Assembly (NCBI GenBank): GCA_022376515.1
Contig: WTXI01000061.1
Span: forward strand, 124,001-188,000
Direction of reading: 5' to 3'
Length of the DNA stretch: 64,000 nt
Source of the DNA: Lactifluus volemus
Lineage: Eukaryota; Basidiomycota; Agaricomycetes; Russulales; Russulaceae
In this document: in pieces, positions 35,771 through 47,114 of the stretch
How positions within the stretch are numbered: the stretch's first letter is position 1
Layout of the letters: every line of letters starts with the position of its first letter
Program-made: the position numbers and the translations under genes
The notes under the pieces: model-generated
Database searches by the model: none
Seen by the model: the letters and a program-made list of their open reading frames with translations, nothing else
What the model was told of the DNA's origin: nothing

Positions 35771-36479
35771 TTGGATCGAAGTGACTGATTGACTGGTGGG
35801 TACGGATGCTAGCTTTCAATTGCTTAGCTGTGGTGTCCTTGGATGGCAGTGTTGTACGTGTCAGCCTGACAACGTGTCATGGGTGTCACGAACTCTTGAT
35901 GTCAACCGAGCTGACTCAAAAGGTCATAGTGTCAGGCTGTGTCAATGAGCGACTATACCAAAAGAAGTAAAGACAAATGACAGTCACGAAGTCTAGTGTA
36001 TTACTCTAACATAATAAAAATTTATCCCCTTCTTCGCCAACCTCCACTCGAATCTCTACTATGAGTGAAAATAGCTGGGCTTGGGAGCACTTTTATACCG
36101 ATGGCCAGCGTCAAGGTAACAACAAAGACACAAAACGAGCTTGGTGTAAAGCATGTCTCGATGTTGAGATAGCTGCACTTCGGCAGTCCGACATGCTTGC
36201 GACAGCAGGAGGAATGCTCCAGAATCGAACAGACGAAGAGCTATACATAGCAGGTAAGCTTATTGGTGACTATAAAGGAAGACAGAAATTCTTACATTTA
36301 CGGTGTAAGCTCGGAACGCAGAAAAGTCTATCACAGGAAAGCCAAAACAGCATCTAATACCCCACCTCCTTCATTGCGCGAAGGTTGCCCCCAAGACCCG
36401 TAAAAGAGCTGAGGAGCAGAAAGCAGCTTGGGCTGAGGCTGAAGCGAGGAAAGCAGCCGCAATGCTGCAACACAATGTG

Positions 36480-36923
36480 TGTTACAGATTTGTCTGGACC
36501 TACGCCTCACCATTACCTCATGTTTTTCATTTCCGTCCATATTCTCGCTTACGGACAGAGCCTCACCTTGTACGACACAGAACAGCGTGTTCTTGACTCA
36601 TAGTGACTCTTATGACATCATTAGCCTAGAACTTCGATGATGTCGTAGTTAGACCCAGGCTCATGACATCATTACTGATGTCACTCGCCCTTTGCCCTGT
36701 ACAGTATATAAGACCCCTCGACTTGTGTCCTTGCTCTTCAGCTTGGACTTCTCTCCAATACTAGCCTCTTGAACCTTCTCACAAACCCCCTTGTGACCCT
36801 CTCTCTCTTGAAGCCCTCTAAGTGCTATAACTTAGCTAGACCCAACTTAGACTCGCGTCTCTGTTGGTCCCTCCTGAACAACTTGATCCTATCTTAGGAA
36901 CTAGGAACAGCTAGTTCCTAACA
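36480..36923 (+). repeat. 5' LTR of Ty3-1
   Basis: Starts TGTTACAG and ends CTAACA. It contains a TATA box and C/T-rich sequence after it. Compared with the 3' LTR there are changes near 36513 (A/G), one extra C in the CCCCC run near 36808, and T/C near 36915. Confidence 0.92.
36705..36712 (+). promoter_or_regulatory. TATA box in the 5' LTR
   Basis: TATATAAG in the context gtacagtatataagacccc, about 225 bp into the LTR, the expected place for the retroelement's Pol II promoter. The copy in the 3' LTR is at 46897-46904 and could drive transcription outward into 47120 onwards. Confidence 0.6.
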
Positions 36924-36953
36924 TAAGTCCAAGCTCCCACACACCACTGAAAG

Positions 36954-37220
36954 GTGGCAGAACCCCCGAACGACCGCATTGAACATCTGGTAGAGGCGCT
37001 TGCCATCCGGATCTCCGCGGAGCAGGAATACTACACAGTACTCCTTCTACTCGACCTAGCTACAGGTGAAAAGAAGCGAAGGCTCCTGACGGAACTCCAC
37101 GAACTTGCCCAGACCATTGAGCAAGCAGACGAGATCCTGAGCGACAGTCTAGAAGACTACAGAAGCGAGACGATCCTATTGGAAACGCTTGACCCAGAAC
37201 TAGAACACGACGGCGCCTAG
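36954..37220 (+). other. Possible leader ORF before gag
   Basis: An 88-codon acidic, probably helical frame between the 5' LTR and gag. It begins at GTG, with a stop just upstream and no ATG in the frame, so it could be translated only by an unusual start. It may be a decayed N-terminal part of Gag. Confidence 0.25.
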
Positions 37221-38271
37221 ATTCTCATCCCTTTGCCAGGACTGCCTCAGAAGTCAGCGTACTTGCAGTTGCAATATGAGTGCGACCCTCCTCAGAATAG
37301 AATTCCCCGACAACGAGACACTAATCCCAGTACCCACCCGATATAACGACGACCTACCTGCGCACGTAAAAGGCAGTGTATACTGGAACCCCACGGACCG
37401 GTGTTACTGCATTGCGCAAGAAGGGGAGTCGGCCCGCGTGGAGTTCATCAACGACGTCTGGCACGCCGTGCTACGCCACCACGAAATACTCAAATCTTGC
37501 CCTGCGTTCAGGCTTAACGAGACAGCAGGAGCAGGATGGTGGCGTGAGAACGACGCCCAACACCTGAACAACCGCGCCCTCAATGCGATAAGAGAGGACA
37601 GCGAAGACGACGGGAGTACAGGGGAACCAGAACCGACAACTCCCCTGTCCACCCACTCATACCAAGAACCACCAGCAAACACCCCGATGACCCACCTTGC
37701 AGAACAGGTGGACGCCATCACGATAGAACCGGAACCCATACGAGTTAGAGCAACTATGACCGAAGCACCAGCAGCTGTAGCTAACCTAGCAATAAGAGGA
37801 GGAGGACCGCTTCCTCCGATTGCTGGCCAGGGTTGGGTACTCAACCAAGGAGGGGCACCGCCCCCAGGCCCGCCTCAAGGTCCGCCTCAAGGACCACCTC
37901 AAGGCCCACCTCATGGAGGAGGACCCCCGGGCTGGCCCCCGGCCGGGCCCCCAGGAGGAGGACCCCCAGGAGGTGGCCTGCCACAAGGACCAATGCCAGG
38001 ACCAGGCTACCTTATGGGGGCGCCCACTGGACGACCGCCCACCATTTTCGATGGGGACAGGCAGAAGGCGGATGACTTCATGGACGAATGGAACCTCTTT
38101 TGCCTTAACAACACCTTCAACTATGCCTTCGCCCTCCCCTATCAAAGAGTCGCCAACTGTCTGTCATACATCAAAGGACCCAAAGTAGCCAACTGGAACA
38201 GGACCCAGGTCCAATGGCTCCATAATGTCACGACGCGAAACGTGAACCCAGTCGGTTATGACAACCAATGG

Positions 38272-41047
38272 CATCAGCAAAATGTCTGAGCAGCTTAAAG
38301 TTACTTAAAGTTACTTAAAAAATTTTACTTAAAAAGTGCTTAAAATATGCTTAAAATGTACTTAAAATTGCTTAAAATTGCTTTTTAAGTAGTTTTAAGT
38401 ACATTAAGCAAAGCTTAAAACAATTAAGTCATTTAAGCACAATTAAGCAAGTTAAGCGATGCCCATTTTTTAAGCAAAGTGGTCACGTGATTTTTAACCA
38501 ACTGCTTAAGTGTCATATCTGTGTACTTAATTGCACTTAAAACATCTTGTTGATTGCTTACTGCACTTACCAGTTGCTTGATTATCAGGTGTCGCTTAAT
38601 TATCACTTAAAACCACTTAAAACAATTGGTTCACTGCTTTCTTAGTTTTTGTGTTTGCTTAATTGTTACTTAAACATGTACAGTCACTTAAAGTCACTTA
38701 AATTCTCTTAAATTCGCTTAAAGTCGCTTAATTATCACATCATTAGCTAAGCACACTGAAAATTTTGTGAAGTCGCGAAGTTTTTGCCAAAGTCATGAAT
38801 TTTTTGCTAAGTCGTTCCGGTGCACCTGCATCTGTTGTTTACTCTTGTTTTCTCAATGTTGATTTTCATTGCCTCGTCATTTTCGTGCCACTCGTTGTCT
38901 GCCCCGCTGTCCCCCCCCGTCGCCGTCTACATGTCGTGGCCTCCGCTGTCGCCACCATTGCTTGCCGTCTTGCCCCGCCACACGTCTCAGCATCCCTGCC
39001 TTCTTTCTCTCTTCCTCCGCGCCGCCTCCACCACTTTCGCCACCTCCACATCGCGCCTCCTTTCAAACGTGTGATCGGCCCCTTAGGAGGTGGTTGTATC
39101 CACAAATTCTTTAAGAGGTACAGGGCACCTCTTCTTTTCTCAAGCGTCGAGGCCCTACAATGGTACATGCACAAGGTGCGTCCATTCTTTCATTTTCTTG
39201 ACCATCCACCGCTCGCTAACATGCAACCTGGGCCAGGCGTACACGTTTCTCCCGGCAGACCCAGAAGCAGCTGTCTCCCGTCGAGATAAGCGGTGATCGC
39301 CTCATGTTCACCCAGTCCGACATGCACCCCCAGCAACTTCGGCGTCGACCAGCACGAGAAGATGGTCTTGATGGATTTCGCGGAAATAGGGCTGTTGCCC
39401 GAAACCTTCGTCGCGTATACCATGTATTCGGAGAAACGCGCGGCTCCTGGACCCACTGGCACTGCCGGGCGGTCCACGGCGTCATGCTGCCTGCGTCGGC
39501 GTCTTCTGCACCCTTCTCGGTACGTTGTCAGCCTGCCCCACCCCAACGTGCCTGACCTTTTTTCCCCCTTCTTTCCGCCTCCGCCTCCGCTGCCTCCTCC
39601 TGCGCCGCCGCCTGCACCGCCTGCACCACCTCCTCTTGGGCCTCCTGGGCCACTTCCGTCTCCTCCGTCGCATTCGCCTCCACATTGCGCACCTCCTGGA
39701 CCCACTGGCACTGCCGGGCGGTCCACGGTGTCACGCTGCCTGCGCCGACGTGTTTTGCACCTCCCCGGTATGTTGTCACTCTGCCTGCTCAAACCTAACG
39801 CGTCCTGACTTTTTTCTTCTTTTTCGCCTCCGCCTCCACCGCCTCCTCCTGCGCCGCCGCCTCCGCCGCCTCCACCACCTCCTGGGCCACTTCCGTCTCC
39901 TCCGCCGCTGCCTCCGCACCTGCGCTTCCCGCGCCTGTCATTTTATGACTTTGTCACCTGCTTGCAAATGTCGTCGCATGCATCCACTCAACAACTTACG
40001 CCTCGAGCCACAAAGCCCCCGCGCACCATCCCACGGAAAATGGGTTGGTGAAGCTCTTTCTGTATCGGCTTGGTCAATGCGGCCGACGAGCCTGAGCCCT
40101 CATCACCACCGTTGCCCAGGGCGTGCCTCTCATCCTCTCAGGGCCATGTTTGCGTACCACGCCCGCAAGTCATGCGCCCCGTAGCGCGGAATTATCCCTG
40201 CTTTGCCTTGCTCTGAGATATCACCGACAGCGTCAATGACAAGCGGTGGCTTTGGCGTGTTGTGGGTCACACGATGTTCATCCAGTACGAGGGAGAACGT
40301 CAGGATATACAAGCCATCTCTATCAGCTGGCCGCCCAACGATTGAGGATGAAAGGATCAAGGTGTCGACAACTAACCGCGTTGATGGGTACAGCACAAAG
40401 AACTGCACGTACTCGCAAATACGAACAAGGCAAACGCGGCGCTGAACGCCAGGTGCGTGAACGCCGGATCCGCCACCACGCTGGGCACGAACATGACCAC
40501 GGCAAGTGCGTGGAAAATTTGCGCCACGCGAACATCCATGTTGGTAAGCTCTCGAGCGCGACGTATACGGCTGGGATCTGTCCGCTCGGTTTGGGGTTGA
40601 GTATGAGTGTGAGCTTGCGAAGCTCCTGTAGTCGGAGCAGGGACTGACTTCTGTGACTTGTGGTGTTGTCTTATTCTGTTTTGTCTGCATCTCCTGCAGC
40701 TTCCACATTTCCTGTGCCTCCTGCATTTCCCATGAGCCTTGTCCTAGTTATTAATGTTGTAGTGTAATCTCAAATATATTTTGCTTAAAATGTTCTTAAA
40801 AGTGCTTAAATCTCACTTAAACATGCTTGAAACTCACTCAAATGTTGAAATTGACCCAATTTTAAGTGAAAAAAAAAGAAAATAAGCGAAAATAAGCGAA
40901 AATAAGTGAAAATAAGCAATTTCCTGGAGGCCGACTTGTCTTAAAATGACTTAAAGTGCTTAAAGTACTTAAAGTACTTAGGAGTACTTAAAAAAACTTT
41001 TTAAGTGAGTTTAAGTAGAAATAAGCTGCTTGGACATTTTGCTGATG
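38272..41047. mobile_element. TIR element C (CATCAG family, CTTAAA type)
   Basis: The tips are CATCAGCAAAATGTCTGAGC and, from the other strand, CATCAGCAAAATGTCCAAGC; 24 of the first 26 bases match (differences at two central positions). A 2-bp duplication GG lies at 38270-38271 and 41048-41049. Both ends (38280-38760 and 40770-41030) are packed with CTTAAA/TTTAAG repeats. The GC-rich middle has no transposase. It holds unrecognised minus-strand frames (39190-39500, and 40130-40726 which ends ...HDLRAWYANMALRG) that may be captured host pieces. Confidence 0.82.
39445..39935. repeat. Direct duplication of about 245 bp inside element C
   Basis: ctggacccactggcactgcc begins at 39448 and again at 39694. 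Each is followed by a pyrimidine-rich tract of cctccgcc/cctcctg units. The two copies differ by many substitutions, so the duplication is old. Long frames through it come from the low-complexity sequence. Confidence 0.7.
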
Positions 41048-41858
41048 GGCTGTGGGACACTCTCGCAGATGAATTCAGAAGTGCATTCCAAGACACAGCA
41101 GCAGAACAGAACGCGGAGAGGAACCTCTCCAATCTTCAAATGAAGGGAGGAGAACTGGACACCTACATCAGCGACTTCATAGAACTTACCAGGAAGGCAA
41201 ACAGAAGCCTTCAAGACAAGGGAACCATCATCATGTTTCGACAGGGACTCCAATCCACATTACACAACGCCCTCTACCATATTAACCCGGCTCCGCGCAC
41301 CTTCCAGCAATGGGCAGAGGCAGCTAGAGCCGAACAGGCCAAATGGGCAGAGTGGGGCGCACACGGATTCCAGGAGCGCATCAAAAAGTACAAAGAAAGC
41401 AAGGATGGCAGACGCACCTGGCAGGAACGCGCCAAGAACAGACAGAAAGACCGACGCTCGGATGCCATGGACGTAGACAACGTCCAGGTCAACGCCATGA
41501 CAGATGCAGAAAAAGACAGCCTCATGAAGAAAGGGGCTTGTTTCTTCTGCAAGGAAACCGGACACATGGCCAGAATTTGCCCCAAAAAGAAAGGAAGGAC
41601 AAACACCTGGAAGACCGCCCCAAAGCGAGTAGTGGCAAAGGAAGCCACCACCGCCAAAGTGGAGCCGAGCAAACAACCAGATGAAGAGGACGACGACAAA
41701 GAAACCTTTCTAGGAAAGGTCAGAGGGATGTCCAGGGAGCAGCGTGAAGAACTCATGGACGGCATGCTGAAAGACGAGGGTTTTTAGGCGGCTCTAACCC
41801 ACCGGCCTGGGAAAGAGCCATAGAACTGTATCGGATCGGTATTAGGACTCGGAATTCT

Positions 41859-44800
41859 ATGATTTTGAATGTGCCCTACCGATCCATGCAGCGAATGGCC
41901 GAAGTAAAAACCCTTGTGGACAGCGGAGCCACAGAAAACCTCATGGACACCTCCACCGCCTCCTTCCTGAACGTCGCCCTCCAGAAACTCCCCCTTCCCC
42001 GAACCATCACCAACGCCGACGGCTCCGCTAATACAGCAGGAGCCCTCACCCACTACTGTGAACTAAGAATCAGACAAGGAGACAAGGAAGAAGTACAAAA
42101 CTTCTATGTCTCAAACTTAGGCTCGGACCGAATCATTCTGGGGTACCCCTGGCTAAAAGCATTCCAACCGAAGTTCGACTGGGGAACCAGTCAGCTCAAA
42201 GGACCTCCGATACACCTAGAGGCCAAGTGGTACGACCGCGTGAAGAAAAGACAAGAACGGATGATTGTACGACGAGCACGTGTAGACCCTGCCTGGGAAG
42301 AAGGAGATGAGGTCATCCTAGTCAGTAAAGTCAACATGGCACAACAGTGGGCAGAGAAGGCGAACAAAGACAAAGAAAAAGTAGAGATCCCCCCACAATA
42401 TCGAGACTTCGCAGACGTCTTCTCAGAAGAAGGAGCGAAACGATTCCCACCTTCTAGGCCAGAGGACCACGCAATTAAATTAAAGCCCGAAGCACCGGAC
42501 GTCATCAATTGCAAGGTGTACCCCCTAACTACAGTGGAGAAACAAGCGACGAAGGAGTGGATTGATGAACACGAACAAAAGAATTACATCGAAAAATCCA
42601 ACTCCCCCTGGTCGACACCCTGGTTCTTCATCAAAAAGAAAGATGGTAGCCTCCGTCCCATCCAAGACTACCAAGAGGTTAACAAATGGACGGTCAGGGA
42701 TGTCTACCCTATGCCAAGGATAGAACAGATCATGGAAGAACTTAGCGGCAAGGAATTGTTCACTAAATTTGACATTCGATCAGGGTACCATAACATACGT
42801 ATCAAAGAGGAGGATCGCTGGAAAGCGGCCTTCAAAACCCCCTTCGGATTATACCACCCCAACGTCATGCTGTTTGGACTAAACAATTCCCCGGCCACTT
42901 TCCAGCGAATGGCGGACAGGGTCTTTAAGCCCATCTACGATGAATTCCCGGGAGAATGCCATGGATACATGGACGACTTCCTAATAGCCACGCACAAAGA
43001 CCCAGCCCGCCATCGCCTAATAACATGGAAAGTCTTGCAAGTGTTCCGCGACCATAGCCTGTTCCTCAAACTCCCCAAGTGCGAGTTTGAGAAGGACGCA
43101 GTAGAATACCTGGGTATCTATGTGAAGGATGGAACCATCCGCATAGACCCAACCAAGCGGAGCGGTCTAGCAACATGGCCACAACAACTATCCACTGTAA
43201 CCCAAGTACGGAGCACTTAGGAGTCTTGGGTACCAGAGACCATTCATCAGAGGATTCACCCACATTGCCAAACCACTCACGAGCCTCCTCAAAAAGGGAC
43301 AAACATTCAGATGGACACAAGAGTGCACGGACGCTTTGAACAAACTTATCGACATAGTCACCAGCAACCCCGTACTCTTCCGCCCAGACGAGGCGAAGCA
43401 ATTCGAACTGGAGGTAGATGCCTCCCAGTACGCGATCGGCGCCATCCTCTACCAGCGCGACAGCAATGGGAAGCAGAGACCAGTGGCCTACCACTCAGAA
43501 ACCTTGAACGAAGCAGAGCGCGGCTATGATATCTTCGATCGAGAACTAATGGCGGTAGTTAAGGGACTAGAAACTGGCGACATCTCCTACTGGGCGCGCA
43601 GCACGAAGTCCTAGTGTTCACGGACCATGCTAACCTACAACACTGGCGCAACCCACAGAAAATCAACAGGAGAGTAGCGCGGTACATTCCCCGACTTGCG
43701 GAGTACAACTACAAACTGATCCACAAGCCTGGGAAGTACAACAAAGCCGACCACCTCTCGCGCCGCCCAGATTACGACCAAGGGAAGGAGGACAATCAAG
43801 ATGTCACAGTTCTCCCTGACTCGGTCTTTGTCCGCGCCATCAGCCTCTCCTCCCTCGAAGAACACGTCTTTGAAGCGCAAACCTGTGCCCCGCCGAACTC
43901 CTCCACTGGTCAGAGCTTCACCCCCGCATGCACAGGCGGGACGATATCTGGTTCCATGATAACAAGCCGGTTGTCGTGGAAGACAACCCCCTGAGACGGG
44001 AGATAGTCACTCACTACCATGACCACCAGACAGCAGGACATCCCGGAATTTTTTACACCTACCTGCTCGTCACACGTGATTACTGGTGGCCTGATATTAA
44101 ACAGTTCGTCAAAAACTACGTTCAAGGGTGCGCCATCTGCCAAGCAACAAAAAGTCGCACCACCAAGCCCAAAATCCCCATCTTCCCCATCACCACGGAA
44201 CGGAACACCGCTCCCTTTGAAACCATAGCCTTGACCTGATAACTGACCTACCCCTGTCAAAGGGATACGACTCCATCCTCACGATCACTGACCACGACTG
44301 CACCAAAGCAGCGTGTTCCTCCCCTGTAACAAAACCATAGACGCACCAGGAGTGGCTTCCTTGTATGCCGAACACGTGTTCCCTCACTATGGAGCCCCTA
44401 GAAAAGTTATCTCAGACCGAGACCCTCGCTTCACCGCTAACTTGCAAGGGAACTCTGCCGAATACTAGGGTCACTCAGAACCTCAGTACGGCTTACCATC
44501 CACAGACGGACGGGCAGTCAGAACGTACCAATCAGTGGCTGGAGCAGTACTTAAGGATCTATGGGAATTACGAACAAGACGACTGGGCTACCTGGTTACC
44601 GATGGCACAGTACGTGCAAAGATCATGGCCTAACGCCACCACAGGCAAGACGCCGTTTGAACTCCTCATGGGACACACGCCCTCGCTACCTGATCAACCG
44701 ATCACCACCAACGTCCCCCTTTTGGAAGACAGACAACGCACCCTGGAACGTGTAAGGGAGCAGGCTCAGCGATCAATCAGGGCCGCTCAGAACACGCTGC

Positions 44801-46635
44801 AACGGTACGCCCAGAGGAAGAAGGGACAACGTAACTATAGACCCTTCCATGAAGGCGAGAAGGTCTGGCTAGAAGGGACCAACCTAAAGACGACGCACCC
44901 CACTGCTAAACTAAGCAACAAACGGCATGGACCCTTCCTTGTGACCAAAGTCGTGTCACCGGTGGTTTTCAAGCTGCGACTCCCTGCCTCATGGAAGATA
45001 CATGACGTCTTCCATGCCTCCCTTCTCTCACCATATAAGGAGACGGAGGAGCATGGTGAGAACTTTGAAGAACCACCACCTGACCTGATCGAAGGTGAAA
45101 CGGAGTACGAAGTGGATCAAATCCTTGACATGAGGTGGAGTGGAGGCAAGAACAATAGAAAGCGCCAATACAGGGTTCGATGGAAAGGCTACAGCGAAGC
45201 ACATGACACCTGGGAGCCGGAAGGAAACATACGGGCCCCGGACTGCCTCAAAGAGTTCATCCGAAGGCATCCGAAGAAGGCGCTCGCAGAAGACATAAAA
45301 GAGAAGCCAAAGAGAAGAGGACGAGTCGTCATTCGATCCATCCAAGTCTCTTCCCCAATGCCTTCCTCCCCCAACAACTCCTCTCCCACTTCCACTACTA
45401 CTCCTCGCCGCCCAGTAGCGGTCTATAGCCCCGAGGACAGGGACTTTCTCGCAGCAATTGCCCAGGTTGACGTCCAGGTCATTCAGGACCTCCTGATGGG
45501 TAGAGACACCTCCCCAGTATCCGAAGCCCCTTCCTCTCCTCGCTACGTACCAGCCACACCCTCCGAAACCGCGGTGGATGACGACGATGACATCCAAGAA
45601 ATACCGCGTCTCCCTACTCCTCCTCGCGCCAGAGTCATGACCCCCATACCAGAAAGAACCATCCCTACCCCCGCGGGATTCCACCACTACGAAGAGGACG
45701 ACCCCCATGACTACTCCTTCACGATAAAAGACGCGGAGTCGGGAGGATTCATAGAAATGGAGTTCATCAAGTTCGCCATGAGGGATGACTCCTACATCAC
45801 CGGGTATACCAGGACGGGAGAAGGACCGTTCGAAGCCCCCCTCAATGCCCGCAGCCATCCAGACAAGCAGACAGGCCGCGACGACCTCGTCCTATTCCAT
45901 CCTACCCACGTCTTCCGCCGCACCGTCGATGACGCGCTCAGACAACTAGGGGACCCCGGACTGACGGCAGAAGTACAACGTTACAGGTGGATGGTGGAAG
46001 AGAAGGAGCGACTGAAGCTGGAAGGGAGAAAACTGGGGCAGAACCTCAGCGCCCTCCGCAAGAAGCACGAGGACAGTATCCAACGCCTTGGGACTACTGG
46101 GACGACCACCAGACTCCTCCCCTTCATCCTCAGCGACAGGACAGATATACGAGGACCGCCGCCTCGTCACTTCAACTCCCCACCACCCGTCGTCGTCCCA
46201 GGCGCCCCACCGCCGCCTCCTCGTCCCCTCCCCAATGAAGAAACCAGACAACAGGTGGGAGGATCGGGCATGCGCGGAGGAGCTGGAAGCAGCGAAGAAG
46301 AACGCCCCCGTCGTACCACTAAGAAGCCCTACACCAGCGCACGCGACATGAAGGGTAAGAAGAAGGCTAAAGAGTGGCAGCCGCCTAACACCCGCTGCAA
46401 CCTCTGTCGCAAACTCGGGCACGTCGGCGCCCGCTGCTGGACCCCGCACGTCAACTGCCCGCGCAAAGGCAGGGAATGCCTCATCGGAACAGGGCATGAA
46501 AATTACAAGAGTCATCGCTGCCCCGCCGCTTGGGCCAAGGATGCGAAAGCCGACTACGAAGCCGAGCAGAACTGGTATAGCGATGACTATGACGACGATG
46601 TCCATAACTTGGACCCCTCCTTCTGGGAGTGTTGA
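41859..46635 (+). pseudogene. Ty3-1 pol (PR-RT-RH-IN), frameshifted
   Basis: Protease: VDSGATENLMD (about 41918). Reverse transcriptase: SPWSTPWFFIKKKDGSLRP, then the catalytic YMDD at 42967-42978. After a frame change near 43195 comes RNase H (LEVDASQYAIGAILYQRDS), which changes frame again near 43600. Integrase: zinc finger HYHDHQTAGHPG...CAIC (about 44012-44145), then core motifs ITD near 44240, SDRDPRF near 44410 and DGQSERTNQ near 44505, spread over three frames. The motifs are well preserved, so the frameshifts look recent compared with the protein sequence, or are assembly errors. Confidence 0.85.
44365..46635 (+). CDS. Ty3-1 integrase C-terminus, chromodomain and Cys-rich tail
   Basis: The longest open piece of pol. 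The first ~30 codons are out of frame with integrase; real similarity starts at about TQNLSTAYHPQTDGQSERTN. A chromodomain follows at about 45095-45270 (EYEVDQILDMRW, YRVRWKGYSEAHDTWEPEGN), known in chromoviruses to steer integration to marked chromatin. Unusually, some 450 more residues follow: Pro/Ser-rich, then a charged coiled-coil-like helix (VEEKERLKLEGRKLGQNLSA), then a Cys/His cluster CNLCRKLGHVGARC...C...C with an acidic end. The cluster looks like a second zinc knuckle. Confidence 0.82.
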   Translation: MPNTCSLTMEPLEKLSQTETLASPLTCKGTLPNTRVTQNLSTAYHPQTDGQSERTNQWLEQYLRIYGNYEQDDWATWLPMAQYVQRSWPNATTGKTPFELLMGHTPSLPDQPITTNVPLLEDRQRTLERVREQAQRSIRAAQNTLQRYAQRKKGQRNYRPFHEGEKVWLEGTNLKTTHPTAKLSNKRHGPFLVTKVVSPVVFKLRLPASWKIHDVFHASLLSPYKETEEHGENFEEPPPDLIEGETEYEVDQILDMRWSGGKNNRKRQYRVRWKGYSEAHDTWEPEGNIRAPDCLKEFIRRHPKKALAEDIKEKPKRRGRVVIRSIQVSSPMPSSPNNSSPTSTTTPRRPVAVYSPEDRDFLAAIAQVDVQVIQDLLMGRDTSPVSEAPSSPRYVPATPSETAVDDDDDIQEIPRLPTPPRARVMTPIPERTIPTPAGFHHYEEDDPHDYSFTIKDAESGGFIEMEFIKFAMRDDSYITGYTRTGEGPFEAPLNARSHPDKQTGRDDLVLFHPTHVFRRTVDDALRQLGDPGLTAEVQRYRWMVEEKERLKLEGRKLGQNLSALRKKHEDSIQRLGTTGTTTRLLPFILSDRTDIRGPPPRHFNSPPPVVVPGAPPPPPRPLPNEETRQQVGGSGMRGGAGSSEEERPRRTTKKPYTSARDMKGKKKAKEWQPPNTRCNLCRKLGHVGARCWTPHVNCPRKGRECLIGTGHENYKSHRCPAAWAKDAKADYEAEQNWYSDDYDDDVHNLDPSFWEC

Positions 46636-46657
46636 GTGGTTGGTGGGACAACCACCT

Positions 46658-46671
46658 AAGACGGGAGGTAA
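46658..46671 (+). other. Polypurine tract of Ty3-1
   Basis: aagacgggaggtaa lies directly before the 3' LTR, where the plus-strand DNA primer of LTR retroelements forms. Confidence 0.6.
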
Positions 46672-47114
46672 TGTTACAGATTTGTCTGGACCTACGCCTC
46701 ACCGTTACCTCATGTTTTTCATTTCCGTCCATATTCTCGCTTACGGACAGAGCCTCACCTTGTACGACACAGAACAGCGTGTTCTTGACTCATAGTGACT
46801 CTTATGACATCATTAGCCTAGAACTTCGATGATGTCGTAGTTAGACCCAGGCTCATGACATCATTACTGATGTCACTCGCCCTTTGCCCTGTACAGTATA
46901 TAAGACCCCTCGACTTGTGTCCTTGCTCTTCAGCTTGGACTTCTCTCCAATACTAGCCTCTTGAACCTTCTCACAAACCCCTTGTGACCCTCTCTCTCTT
47001 GAAGCCCTCTAAGTGCTATAACTTAGCTAGACCCAACTTAGACTCGCGTCTCTGTTGGTCCCTCCTGAACAACTTGATCCTATCTTAGGAACTAGGAACA
47101 GCTAGTCCCTAACA
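46672..47114 (+). repeat. 3' LTR of Ty3-1
   Basis: 443 bp, TGTTACAG...CTAACA, followed by the ATGTG duplication at 47115-47119. It differs from the 5' LTR at three places. Confidence 0.92.

Larger units (their letters stand above)
37276..41787 (+). pseudogene. Ty3-1 gag, interrupted by element C
   Basis: Joining 37276-38271 to 41050-41787 (leaving out element C and one GG) gives an open frame of 577 residues. In order: an N-terminal region, a Pro/Gly-rich stretch (GPPQGPPQGPPQGPPHGG, about residues 199-250), a retrotransposon Gag core (PTIFDGDRQKADDFMDEWN and, after the cut, NLSNLQMKGGELDTYISDF), and a CCHC knuckle CFFCKETGHMARIC (about 41540-41580) for RNA packaging. Each half alone lacks either the knuckle or the start of the core, so no working Gag is expected from this copy. 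Confidence 0.88.
36480..47114 (+). mobile_element. Ty3-type chromovirus LTR retrotransposon (element Ty3-1)
   Basis: It has two LTRs of 444 and 443 bp, a 5-bp duplication ATGTG (36475-36479 and 47115-47119), gag with a CCHC knuckle, then protease, reverse transcriptase, RNase H, integrase and chromodomain in the Ty3 order. It is defective: gag is cut by element C, and pol has at least four frame changes. The LTRs differ by only two substitutions and a one-base gap, so the insertion itself is recent. I could not recognise a tRNA primer-binding site after the 5' LTR. Confidence 0.92.

Noticed and set aside
40130..40726. 198-codon minus-strand ORF in element C
   Set aside because: Part of it looks protein-like, but I recognise no family, so it is noted only as possible captured sequence.
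45028..45858. 276-codon minus-strand ORF, and another at 45946-46605
   Set aside because: They lie antisense to the Ty3-1 pol frame, which has clear domains.
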